Assembly (NCBI RefSeq): GCF_932526225.1
Contig: NC_064035.1
Location: 19,643,969 to 19,707,968 of the forward strand
Length of the DNA: 64,000 nucleotides
DNA from: Nematostella vectensis
Taxonomy: Eukaryota; Cnidaria; Anthozoa; Actiniaria; Edwardsiidae
Direction: 5' to 3'
Each line of letters opens with the position of its first letter. The stretch's first letter is position 1. Under the pieces are notes generated by a model. It had not been told where the DNA came from. It ran no database searches and saw only the letters and a list, made by a program, of their open reading frames with translations. This document shows, piece after piece, positions 11,113-21,177 of this stretch. A program made the translations under genes and the position numbers.

Positions 11113-13237
11113 TTAGTTTGAGTCTACTTCAGATGACAAAAACTCGTCATCAGAAAAAACAATTCCAGTTACTTTCTTCCTACGAAATATGGGGCTGGAA
11201 TCATAGGAGGTGCCAGAAGACTGGATATCAGTTACCTCAGATTCATCAGACTCCTCATTGTCACTAGTTGAATCATCCATGGATTCTTGATCACTTTGTA
11301 GATGTCCCTGAATAATTATCCATGTTCTAGTGACATGTTCATCAGAATAAAATGCAAAGTTTGTCTGTAAATACTTCTTATCTCTAATGTATGCAAGATT
11401 TGCAACAATTCTATTAATCAATTGCTTGATGTAACCAGTAGCAATATCAGTTCCTGTTACAAGCATATCCTTGGCATTTGATGCCAGCTCTGATCTGTAG
11501 TCCATCAATTCTTTCCCAATAGCCAAAGCCTTTTCTTGTGACACAGTGTTCACTCGCATTTTTTCAGCCCCATTACCAGGCTCTGTTCTTCTTAAAAGAT
11601 GCTTCTCAACCACCGACTTGTGTTTCTCCTGGTCACACTTGAAATCACAAGAGCATTCTGGACTAAAACATAAACACAAGCATTTGCACTGCAAGGCACA
11701 GACATCACAGCAAGCATGCAAATTCTTGTTTTTAGCAGCTGTTGCCTTGAATGGGCGCAAAAGCATTTCTCTCCTGCAGTGAGCGTTGTTTTTCTCATAG
11801 TCTCTCATTTCCTTGCTGATATTCTTTGTAGCTGTACAAGCTTTAATTAAACTTTAAAATTACCGCATAACTCATTTGAGTTGAGTCTCTCCCAATTCTC
11901 CCGGTCTCTTGAACATAATAATCAATATCAGTTGAGGGACCCAAATGAATATCCAAATAAATGTTTCTAACTGACTCCCATGCCAAATGCAATGGAACAA
12001 AACACAACTCTCACAATACCATCTGCCTTACAAAATTCAGTCTCAATGGTTCCCTTCACAAGTTTATGGGTTCTTTTGTGGTACATGGCAAAAAGCCTAC
12101 TCCTATCATCCCTTGGCTCTGCCCCGGTTGGCTGATGATATGCCTGGTCCCCCAATTGTTCTCCAAAAAGATCAAACAGTTCTTTCATGTGTTCTTTTTT
12201 CCTACAGAACACAATTACTTTTTTTGTCTCTTGCCCCTTCTCCCGCAATTCCTTGATCAGCCATTGGAAAGCTCCGCAGAGGTCATCAATGTCAATAGAA
12301 ATCACCGAGTATTTTGTGTTTGGCCTATTTGGGTTACTATCTATCACGTCACATTCATTTAAACACAGATCCTTTGTTATGATTTCCATTGTTTTCGCAG
12401 TTGCAGTGGCTGTGACACAAACCAATGGCACTTTCTTGAGAAGAGATCTCAGGCGACCGTAATCTTTTCGAAATGCTGCGGTCTTTTTATCATCTTTGCC
12501 CCTAAAAAAATAATTTAACATAGTTTAACATTAGGTATTAATGGAAAAAAGTTTTGAGAATGGAAATCGTTGTGCCAGACTCTTTACAATCAACTGAACT
12601 ATCATTCACGAACGCGTATTTGACGATTTCAAATTAAAAATATCAATGATCGATCGACCAGAACTTTACAAAACTATACAAGCACTCTTACCATTTCGCT
12701 ATGCAGTGACTTTCGTCGATAAAAACGGCTTTGATGTTGTTCTTTAGGTCTCTGAAGACATTTCTGTGGGAATTGAGCAAGCGCCTCCGGGCTTCCGAAA
12801 GGTTGTATTTGCCTTTTCGGAGGTTTTCCAGCTCAACCGTACTGGTCTCGGGCCCGATCATTGCTGCAGAGATCCCTCGTTTCCTCAATCCTTGTACTTG
12901 GTCTTTCATGAGCCACCAGAAGGGGCCACCAGAAGACAAACGGACAATATTTTCGTTTGCTTTTCTGCATTTCCGACTCCATTGGCGATGGCTTCAAAGA
13001 CGAATGCAACTTTCCGGAACCCGTTGGTACACAAAACACAACATCCTTTCCGTCTAAATATAACAATACTACCTTTTCCTGACCTTCCCTGAACTTTTCA
13101 TACCCAAGTTTTTGGAGGCCGAAGCTTAAAATGTCTTCCTGATCAGAGGTAAAGGCAAAGAACGCGATGAATAACGTGTGACAAGATGGCGATAAACTTG
13201 AAATGTCGAACTTGAAAGATGATGACGTCATACGCAA
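11113..13237 (-). pseudogene. RecQ-like DNA helicase, frameshifted
   Basis: RecQ-family 3'-5' helicase motifs appear in order on the minus strand: 'KLGYEKFREGQE' (motif 0), 'PTGSGK' Walker A (13010-13027), 'IDESHCIAKW' motif II (about 12690-12719), 'CVTATATAK' motif III (exon 12501-11967), 'FGMGV' motif V, and 'QETGRIGRD' motif VI (about 11886-11913). The junction from 12692 (donor GTAAGA) to 12501 (acceptor TTTTTTAG) keeps frame. The last part (11808-11113) has a Cys cluster ('CDVCALQCKCLCLC') and an acidic Ser-rich tail. Breaks: the frame shifts right after Walker A and again before 'LMKDQV', after 'FGMGV', and between motif VI and the Cys region (or a very short intron there). CTTTACCTCTGATCAG before 'EDILSFG' could be an acceptor, so the start is uncertain. 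Family identity is strong; activity is unlikely as assembled. Confidence 0.75.
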
Positions 13238-13294
13238 TTAACAAATTCTTATTGGTCACTCGGACTGACGTCACCGGTGGATTTTTCCACCGGT
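13223..13294. promoter_or_regulatory. Paired CRE octamers and a hairpin
   Basis: Two perfect TGACGTCA palindromes (13223-13230 and 13266-13273), the octamer bound by CREB/ATF-type bZIP factors, lie 43 bp apart. The second runs into a perfect 9-bp hairpin, ACCGGTGGA (13273-13281) pairing with TCCACCGGT (13286-13294) around a TTTT loop. They sit at the 5' edge of the minus-strand RecQ-like gene, so a promoter role is plausible; function is inferred from motif and position only. Confidence 0.4.
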
Positions 13295-13384
13295 AAATAT
13301 GGCGCGAAACAGGAATGAAAAGTCGCTTAAAAAATGGCTCCTAAACCTCAAATTTTTTAAACGACTTTGAGAAAGTCTAGTGTG

Positions 13385-13521
13385 GTTGCCATTAAAACTT
13401 CCACCATGGTATGCCTGTCGCTCTGCCCCAATTTCCTTTAATGTGCTCTCAAGGGCTTCACTTGATGGGCCATCCTTTATATCAAGCTTGATTCGTAAAG
13501 CCTCAGACTCCTTCTCCTGCA
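13385..13521 (-). CDS. Exon of an unrecognised cnidarian-type protein
   Basis: After a good acceptor (TTTTTGCAATGCAG) the minus strand reads 'EKESEALRIKLDIKDG' and later 'ERQAYHGGSFNGNH'. The 'RQAYHGGSFxGNH' string looks like a conserved motif of an uncharacterised protein type that I associate with anthozoan transposon-rich regions, but I cannot name a domain. A second frame upstream on the same strand (13803-13618, helical, Cys-containing) may be a preceding exon. After GNH the frame runs into low-quality coding sequence, so the exon probably ends there. Function unknown. Confidence 0.35.
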
Positions 13522-13803
13522 TTGCAAAAATTATGTCAAAGCTCACCTTATTATTATCTTCTTTATGTATAATTCTTGGCCATCATTATAGATTGTTTCT
13601 ATCAAGGCTGTTTGTCATTATCCTGAAGCAAGATAGTATTTTTGTATATCTAAATTGCATTTTACGAAGTCATCTGCCATTTTGCGTAGGATGTCTGCTT
13701 GCTTAATAAGACCCTCTGTTTGACAACCATTTTCTTGGAATACTGCACATGCAGCTGCATCATCAAGGTCCGATGCTTTCTGTATGAATTTCAGAGCTGT
13801 CAT

Positions 13804-14686
13804 CTGCTTGGCATCAGCTTGCTCTTTAAGGCAATGTGTTTCTCAAACTTCTGGTTGCCAACCTTTGGGAAATCATGGCAAATATGTAAGTATTTAATTG
13901 TACAAGGTACTAAAGTATATGTAGTCCCTCTCTTTCTCTCCCTCTCGCTCTTATTGTGCTCAGTTTTGCATACTTACGTTCTTTCTTTGTTTACAAGGAA
14001 TGCTGCAAGTTCCAGATTAGGTGCATGGAACGATTGTTGAAAAAGCAGGAACAGACGGTTGAAAATCCCCATGCTGATGTGGAGACACACCTTCAAACAT
14101 GAATTGTAGTTAGCAAAAAATGGTAATAATTCAACTCAATACATTCAATCTCTCTTGTTATGGAATAGTTTGGGCCTTTTTTCAAAGAAGGCTGTATAAA
14201 GCAATCTCTACATACAGTAGTTTATAATCTTAGCTGGATTGAAGCACTTATACTTTATAACATTGTGTTTCAATAGGGTTCTCCTTCATGGATGAAGATG
14301 TACATATATTCGTTTTGTCATATAGTCATTTTGTACACCTTATTATATATTTGTATTAGTATTTCGCTGCTGTCACTATTGCATTTCACCCTGAAAGTGA
14401 CATAATTTGTAGTTGGCAGCCTACCTGAGAAACAGGTATCTTCAGAATTGGTGGACGAATCACATTGTTGTAGGAATTATGTGGGTTATCTGGACCCTCG
14501 AACAGACTGAATACTACTGTGTTCTTGGTTGAGTTTGGGTTACCCATCTCAAAGGTCATCTTAAAGGAGTTTCCTCCTTTGTCTCCTCCAAATTTTATCC
14601 AGATCTCAGTTGCTGGGATAAAACCATTATACCATGTAAGTCGACCATTCCTTTTAATATAACAACATTACAATAATTACTGTTAA
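13804..14686. other. Gene-free interval
   Basis: Contains a CTCTCTTTCTCTCCCTCTCGCTC pyrimidine-rich tract at about 13926-13948. No coding domain was found. Confidence 0.45.
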
Positions 14687-14905
14687 TCATGTGAAGAAGC
14701 CTGTTTTCTGTTCCCAAGCAGCAATAGATTCCTCAAGTGATTGAATATCTTGTGGGAGGTAAATGTACTTTGGACCTAGATGAATATTAATAGCCATACA
14801 GACTTTCCGAACAGTAGTTGACACAGTTGGGATGGCAACACCAAATGTGTTGGCTGTCATAATCAAAGCTCCAGAATCCTTCAGAAAATACAAAGCAATT
14901 GCAAC
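14687..14905 (-). pseudogene. HARBI1-like transposase, downstream exon
   Basis: The exon opens at a clear acceptor (TTATTGCAG) with 'VAIALYFLKDSGALIM', continues 'TANTFGVAIPTVSTTVRKVC' and 'LGPKYIYLP', and stops at 14687. This is the helix-turn-helix and linker region that precedes the DDE nuclease in Harbinger/HARBI1-type transposases. No DDE nuclease core is visible further along on this strand, so the 3' half is missing. The matching upstream exon is at 19542-19871, about 4.6 kb away. Confidence 0.65.
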
Positions 14906-15659
14906 CTGCAATAACAAAAAATATTAAATTCTATTAACCATTTGTTCGGTGTATCCTCTAAGGGGTTTAAATGAGGTTGCACGATCTGTAAAGTGGAAAA
15001 ATAATACAGGGGTGCATAGGGTTTTTCCACATTTTCAGGCTTTCCATGACTATCAAGGATGTTTGAAAAGAATTAATGATTGCTTGTTTCTACACATTGT
15101 GTGATTCCAGAAATGATCCATAACCCCTTATTGAAGGGGGTTGAGATTTGCCCCCTGACCCCACCCCTCTGGAATTTCCAGTGAAAATTACAGTTTCAAA
15201 GATCAAGCACTAATTGCATTTATTTGGTGTCCTTTTTTATTTTACAGTACAATATACACAATCCATAACTTTGATGAAGAGGCCTCTGCATGCAAGCAGG
15301 GTAATTTTTTGGTAAAAAATACATGATTTTCCATGCCTGAAAAAGACTTTTGTAAAATCAATCATTTTCCAGGTTTTGAAATTACTGCAATTTTTAATAT
15401 TCTGCAAACTCTAGTCAACAATTCCCTGTCAAACTGCTTTTTGACTTTTGTCAATCGAAATCCTGAGGTCTTCCAAACATTGAAAATTTTAGTAAAGACC
15501 CAGTCTACGGACTGAGTGTGAATTAATGAGTTTTCACACCCGGGCCATGCATTTACTGAGGTGCTGTTTTGCTAGGCAACGGGGTCGACGCTTTCACCTA
15601 ATAACAACGGCGGGAAATTTGAGGCAAATAGCTCTTCAGAAATATGAGTACCTAGACGT

Positions 15660-15890
15660 TTGGCAGTGCACTTTGAAAAGCTAAAAAAACTGTTGCCGCT
15701 TCAAGAAAGAGTCTACAAGTCAGGAAATTTTGGGGATAAAAGAACGCAGTACCGAGATACAACAAATGAATATTTGACACAAGCTGTATTTAGTAGCTCC
15801 GAGCACCTGTTCACTTACGACTTTAAGCTCGAATATCCAGGAAACGGTAGAATATTATTAAGAAGTTTGTATGAGGGGTTTGTAAAGTAA
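15660..15890 (+). CDS. Small hypothetical ORF inside the TIR element
   Basis: A 76-codon frame begins 'MAVHFEKLKKLLPLQERVYK', contains 'GDKRTQYRDTTNEYLTQAVF' and ends in TAA just after an aromatic-rich segment. It is the longest plausible frame near the left TIR. The mixed-charge helical composition looks more protein-like than its surroundings, but no domain is recognised and no partner exon was found. It could be a remnant of an element-encoded protein. Confidence 0.25.
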   Translation: MAVHFEKLKKLLPLQERVYKSGNFGDKRTQYRDTTNEYLTQAVFSSSEHLFTYDFKLEYPGNGRILLRSLYEGFVK

Positions 15891-16045
15891 TACTTCAAAA
15901 ATATGTGCCTAACGTTAGTATGTCAGGAGGGCTCGGCAGAATAAAGTAATGTTCGAAAGTGCTAAACATGTCCTATGGTTGAGTAAGTTTGTGCTCGCGT
16001 ATAAAAATATTTTTTGTGCACTATGTAAGCCAGCAAATAAGAGAT

Positions 16046-16147
16046 CATGTATCGCTAGTTGTTCTTGAGTTACTTATCTATTTATATACTTCGTATATAC
16101 TTCGTATATAAATAGATAAGTAACTCAAGAACAACTAGCGATACATG
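16046..16147. repeat. 102-nt near-perfect palindrome
   Basis: Positions 16046-16089 are the exact reverse complement of 16104-16147 (44-bp arms starting CATGTATCGCTAG). Three unpaired bases on each side are followed by an inner 8-nt self-complementary GTATATAC. The sequence can extrude as a cruciform or a long hairpin. It lies about 0.5 kb inside the left end of the 2.8-kb TIR element. Confidence 0.9.
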
Positions 16148-18839
16148 TCATAATCAATGCTTTCGCGGGAAATTATTCTAAGTGTTCTCACTCGTGTTTA
16201 GCGGCTGAATAGGGAAAACCACCAGCTTGTAACATTCCATGCATGCTTAGTCACGTCAGAAACTAAATGGTAACGCGATTTCTTTCCGTTTCTAATACCC
16301 TCTTCCGTAAAAAAGATGAGATCGCGAAAAACTTAAATATTACTTTGGCTTACGATAAGACTGTTAAACCGGTTCTTAGGGTAGAATTTCTTGTTTAAGT
16401 AAACCGACTCTTTTCATAATTTAATATGCAAATTTTATTCTCATAATGTCACTAAACAAGGCTGATATCAGGCCCACACCCAGGGGCAACAACAGCCGAA
16501 AGTTGTTGCCGAACTTTCGGTTCTCAATAGACGTGCTATTCGTAGACAAAACTATAAAGCATAAGCTAGATCCAATCTGTTATGTCATTTATCCAAAAGT
16601 CAGACTTTATTCGTAGCTAAAACCGACAATTAAAGTCCCGTGGACACTCCAAAGGCATAAAAAACCCTTTTTGTTCTTTCGGGGGTGGTCAGACTTTTAT
16701 CAGAAAACTTTCTCCCTTCCCCCCCGGGTTTCGGATTTCGCATCCCCCCTAAGAAAAATCCTGGGTACGGGCCTGGATATTGCACTGGTTTTGAGTGACG
16801 TGGCTTTCAATTTTGCCTGCCGGTAGTTCTGGCGCTACCTTGAGGAAAAGGAAAGCGGGTTCCGCGCTCAGCGGACTAGATAAGGCAAAAAAAAAATTCC
16901 AGAGGCCGTCCTACTAAACACAGCCACATCTGCACGACATGCTGTGTGTTGGAGGCAACAGGTGGAGAGGACCGTACTCTTGCCAAACACCAGGGCCCAA
17001 CGAGGCATACCCCCTGTTAAGGAGATAGACAACTTTAATCAATACAAGAGTTATTTGGGCGTAACACAGGGTATCACAGGAGAATGCTTCATTTGCCAAG
17101 GGTGTTATCGTGATTTTACCTAGATTTTGAGTTTGACGAATAAGGTATTCACCTGAAATAGTTTACATGAAAGGATATATTTCTTTTCATTTTTATTGCT
17201 TCAATCATATGTAAGTATATTACTTGTGTAACCAAGCAAAGTAATTCTTTTACACGAGTGCTAGTTGGGGAAACAAAACAGGTCAACATTTTCATAATGT
17301 ACAATAAATTATATATTGTACTTGAAAATCGTTACTTACGGTATAGAAAGACCGCAAATTAGTACATTTATTGTCTCATAGAGCGGATTTCGAAAGACTG
17401 TCGTGAGTAATTCACAATTACTTTTGTAATAAACTCCTATAGGTTTTATGCACTATGCATACACTATAACCTGCACATCAGAATTAGACTTGAGGCTCTA
17501 AGCCCTATTTTAACAAAAATACGCCGATAATGTAGGCGCTAACTCAAATACGTTCTCCAAATCAGGTTATTTTATAAATATGAATCAGAAATAGAGAAAA
17601 CTTAGGGAGTGAAAAAAAGTGTTTGATAACAAAGACGTAATGGTGGCAATTCGTTGTTGCTGCTACTAAAACATAAGTAGATAGACGCGCCTTCCTTACT
17701 TTAACATTCTCAAATTCCTTGATTTAAACACAAACATGTCAAACCGATAAGTTTTCACAAGACTAGGCAAGGTAATCACCTAGATATATAAAGGCGAGGT
17801 TTAATGCAATGTCAACAAGAATTTCGAATCATAACTCGACACCAAATACGGTTTCTGTCTTTAAAAAGGCCTTACAACTCACAATCTACAAACAGTGGAA
17901 GCAATCGCATATCTTACCAATGAGGCATAACACTTCTAAAATAAACTTTACCTTACCTATCTGGAAATCAGTGACTGTAGCCAGAGAAGAGGCTCATTCG
18001 CCATTACTACTTGACGTGTCCATGGTTCCGTTTTCGGCGCCATTCTCGAATGCACTGTTCTGTTAACTAAACGCGTGAATTTCTCGAGAAAGCGAGAATT
18101 TCTCGAGAAAGTTTTCTTCACATGATTCTTGACCAGGATATAAGTTAAACACGATGTAAAATATCATATCGTTATCCAAACGATTTATAATCATTTCAGT
18201 AAAAAAATTCCCTGAAACCGTTGTAAACCCGTTGCTCGCTACGCTTCGTGGCCCAGACCTCATTAAATGCATGGCCCGGGTGTGAAAACTTATTAATTCA
18301 CACTCAGTCCGTAGACTGAAAGGAACCCTGGTGTAGACAGGTGGGAACCTAGCCACCCACTTTGGGACATTTGACATATAAACATACATGTGGGAAATCA
18401 TTCAAACTCATATGGAAAAACTCATATGGAGGGGGGAGGATTGTGTCCACCGCTGCCCCCTCCCCCCTTTTGACAAAATGTACAATTCCAGAAAAAAATC
18501 CATAGCCCCCACAGAGGGAATTGGAAATTCAGGGGGGTGGGGGGTCCAAAGTCTCAGGAAATTCCAGTAGGAGGGGGGCTTTGATGCACTGAACGATTCC
18601 AGGGGGTTGATTGTTTAATTTGTCATTTTGTATTTGGCTTTGACATTTTTTATCAAGAACATTTACCATTCCTGTTAAGTTGGAAACAGCAACAGAAATC
18701 TCCCTCAAATTTTCAATTTAAATACACATGAGATATCAGTCCCCCATAATTTCTTATTTCTTTTTGTGAAGTCTAGCTACATCTCCCTAATGTGACCAAA
18801 ATAATTTCTCTTTTAACACGAGTTTTCCTGTTTGCTTAG

Positions 18840-19267
18840 ATCTTGCCTAGGCCAAGGGAATGAAAGTCATAGATTTGCGTCCGAACAAATTTCAAAACAC
18901 GAGGCTATTTTTAATGTATTATTATCCATTATTTTTTTTTTGAAGTGTATTTCAGTCATTTCATACAGTTCCAGTTGAACGTCGTCATGCCACTTGGTAG
19001 ACTTGGTAGTATCCACTGCATTCAAGCACACAACATGGCCATATCGGACTTGAAAGACCTAACAGTTTAAGTAAACCTCGGAAAGAATCCACTCTCGTTT
19101 GTTGTACGGTATACTTTTACGATTAAAACTTGTCAATACTTCAATGTTTCTATATTTATTGGAAATAATGACTTTTTTTGTAAAATAATGAATGTTTTGG
19201 CGGTAGCTTTTGGGGCATGCGGGCGGTGGACGCAAATCTATGACTTTCATTTCCCTGGTCCAAGATA
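18840..19267. mobile_element. 0.43-kb MITE-like element
   Basis: The termini are inverted repeats: the left arm (about 18840-18881) and the right arm (about 19229-19267) share TGAAAGTCATAGATTTGCGTCC exactly, plus an ATCTTG...GGGAA outer part with a 4-base indel. The interior is AT-rich and non-coding. Size and structure fit a MITE. No certain target-site duplication. It sits in the same intron as the 2.8-kb element. Confidence 0.65.
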
Positions 19268-19541
19268 ATGGAAAACTAATGTTGTTTCATCGAAAATATT
19301 TAATAGAAAACATTAGAAAATGAAGTGGAAATCATTTTATTCATATTTTCTAATAAATTTCCTTAATTTTCAGCAGCTACAATATTTCCAGAGGGGAGTG
19401 GGTGTAGTTTTTTCCATGGCTGAAAAATCAGGGGGTGGGGGGTAGTCACCCATGACCCCCTGGGGTGGGGGTACCTTTGTAAAATTCCCTCCGTAGGGGG
19501 TATGGACTTTTTCTGGAATTCTTAAGCTTAAACTTAAGTAC

Positions 19542-19871
19542 CTTTTTTCTGCGGAAATCCCAGGTCTTGGAGATCTAGGAGATGGAGTTATATACGGACG
19601 AAGTTCATCCACTAGCCTCATAAAAATTGGTTCACCACGGATCTGTTCGCCCTAGTTTTATCCAGAATCGCCTAGGCGTTGCTCGTTTTTTCCGTGTTTT
19701 ACCAAATCTAGTCGAGAAGGAACTCCTAATAGTTGCACAAAAGAGCAGGAGATTTCTTTGTAAATTAATTCGGCGTCTCAAAGCGGTAAAGAGTAAAAGT
19801 ATCGGCTCATTTATCATTCCCATATATGCCGCCAGCAAATTGAGTCGTGCAATCGCTCTAGCTTCCGCCAT
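19542..19871 (-). pseudogene. HARBI1-like transposase, upstream exon
   Basis: The minus strand reads 'MAEARAIARLNLLAAYMG', a basic stretch, then 'RRFWIKLGRTDPW', a hallmark near the N-terminus of cnidarian-type Harbinger transposases. The frame then stops (TGA at 19632-19634) but 'MRLVDELRPYITPSPRSPR' and 'GISAEKR' follow within 70 bases in another frame. The segment that normally separates these two motifs is largely absent, so there is an internal deletion. The exon ends at a GT donor (19541-19540) that would join to the acceptor before 14905. The join is one base out of frame, next to a run of six A. Confidence 0.65.
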
Positions 19872-20133
19872 TTTTCACTATTTTTCTGAGGCGAGTGCTG
19901 TCCTGAAGCAATGCAGGCTCGCCGTCAGGCATTCCGCCATGTAAACATGGAACGAAACTGAAAGTCAACCCGGAACGAAACTCGATCCGGTATCATGTAA
20001 ACAGCCACTTTGAAACGACAAGCAACAGTTTTCAAAATAGGATTGATTGATATGACTTCCAAGGGGTAGAAACCACAGATGAGGTGTCCTCTCAGAATTG
20101 ATTAACACTTTAAACTCAAACTATTATACTTAC

Positions 20134-20985
20134 TGTACCACCTGACGGAGTGAAATCTCTCCATTACCGGAGGTTGCAATTTTTCTTTTCATTAGTGTCG
20201 TCACTAATGTCTCCTCACCTTTAGAAAGAGAGTGGTCCAGATCTTTTTGCAACAAGTTTAACAGCACTGGCTCTTGTCTCTCCCTGTTGTAGGTCTCGCA
20301 GTGTGACTCGTGTTCGCGCAGTTCCTGTAGGTGTTTATCTCTCTTGCACCGGACACAAGAAACTCTCAGCTTAGCAATGATGCTAACAAGAAGTTTGGGA
20401 GGCTTTCCCAACTCGGCTACCAATGTCGGGTGATTACACACCGGACAAGGCCCACCGTCGCCCGTGCTACCTAGCCATTGACTTATGCATGATGCACAGT
20501 ACAAGTGCTCACAGCTACCTATAACCGCTGCTTGCAAAATCTCTTTGCAAATGGGGCAGACCACTTCTTCGGAAAAAGTGGTGGGGGCATTACCCCCACC
20601 ACTTTGGCTGATACAGCCGCTGGGGGGATACTGACAGGGGATGGGATGCTTTGTTTCTTAGGTCTTCCACGGCCTAGAGATCTTTTTCGTTTTTTTCCTC
20701 CTCGTTTCTTAAGTAAGATACATGCTTCACAATCATCGCCATCGCTGTGGGCATTCTACTCCACGACCTGTGTTGCACATTGATAGGCCTGACTGGTTGA
20801 TATTTTTTTGCTTTGCTGTAACAATTGTTACAAAGATGCTTAGGGTGGACGTCGTTTTCGTCCCTTCCTGTGTCGACGCTGAAAGCTCTTTGGATAAGCG
20901 TACTTATGTGTGGTGCACTGCAGTTGTAGGTGTACGCCTGATATGCGACAAGATTTGTCTAAATTTTTCGATGAAATGTCGCCAT
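20134..20985 (-). CDS. RAG1 N-terminal-like zinc-binding and RING finger protein
   Basis: From an ATG at 20985 just after a TTACTTTCCAG acceptor, the minus strand reads 'KNLDKSCRISGVHLQ', then in another frame 'LIQRAFSVD' and 'HPKHLCNNCY', then 'HSDGDDCEACILLKKR' with a 'GRGRPKK' AT-hook-like motif. A C3HC4 RING follows ('CPICKEIL', 'CEHLYCASCISQW', 'CPVCNHP') and then 'VSCVRCKRDKHLQELREHE' with a terminal His and Cys. The order (CRxxG, LIxxxFxxD, HPxxxCxNC, HSxxCxxC, RING, zinc finger) is that of the RAG1 N-terminal non-core region. It ends at a good donor (GTAAGT at 20133). No RAG1 catalytic core is seen nearby. Two apparent frameshifts (near 20895 and 20570), or assembly errors, interrupt it. 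A ubiquitin-ligase role is inference from the RING. Confidence 0.65.
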
Positions 20986-21177
20986 TACTGGAAAGTAAGG
21001 TTAAAACATGGACTATTCAGTCATTTCCAGTTATAAATAATATCATTGCAATGTTTGCAATGTAAAAAAAACTTTGTACGACTATGTTGGTTTATGGTAC
21101 AGGCGTTTACGAACAATTGATATTCGGTAGCATAAAGTAAATGATATCAATTTAAATCGTAAATATCACTTTTTTAG

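Larger units (their letters stand above)
15501..18318. mobile_element. 2.8-kb DNA transposon-like element with 62-bp TIRs
   Basis: The ends are inverted copies: 15501-15562 and 18257-18318 match at about 60 of 62 positions, outermost bases CAGTCTACGGACTGAGTGTG. Beyond the TIR, weaker similarity continues on the inner side (GCAACGGGGT against GCAACGGGTT). Flanks are AGTAAAGACC and AAAGGAACCC, which share AAAG but give no clean target-site duplication. The interior holds a long palindrome (16046-16147) and no recognisable transposase, so this is a non-autonomous element, or a decayed one of unknown superfamily. It lies inside the intron of the HARBI1-like gene. Confidence 0.75.

Noticed and set aside
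11546-13092. Several plus-strand frames of 78-133 codons across 11.5-13.1 kb
   Set aside because: They are antisense to the RecQ-like helicase exons, whose motifs are clear on the minus strand.
16914-17099. 61-codon minus-strand frame inside the TIR element as a transposase remnant
   Set aside because: No transposase motif; length is compatible with chance.
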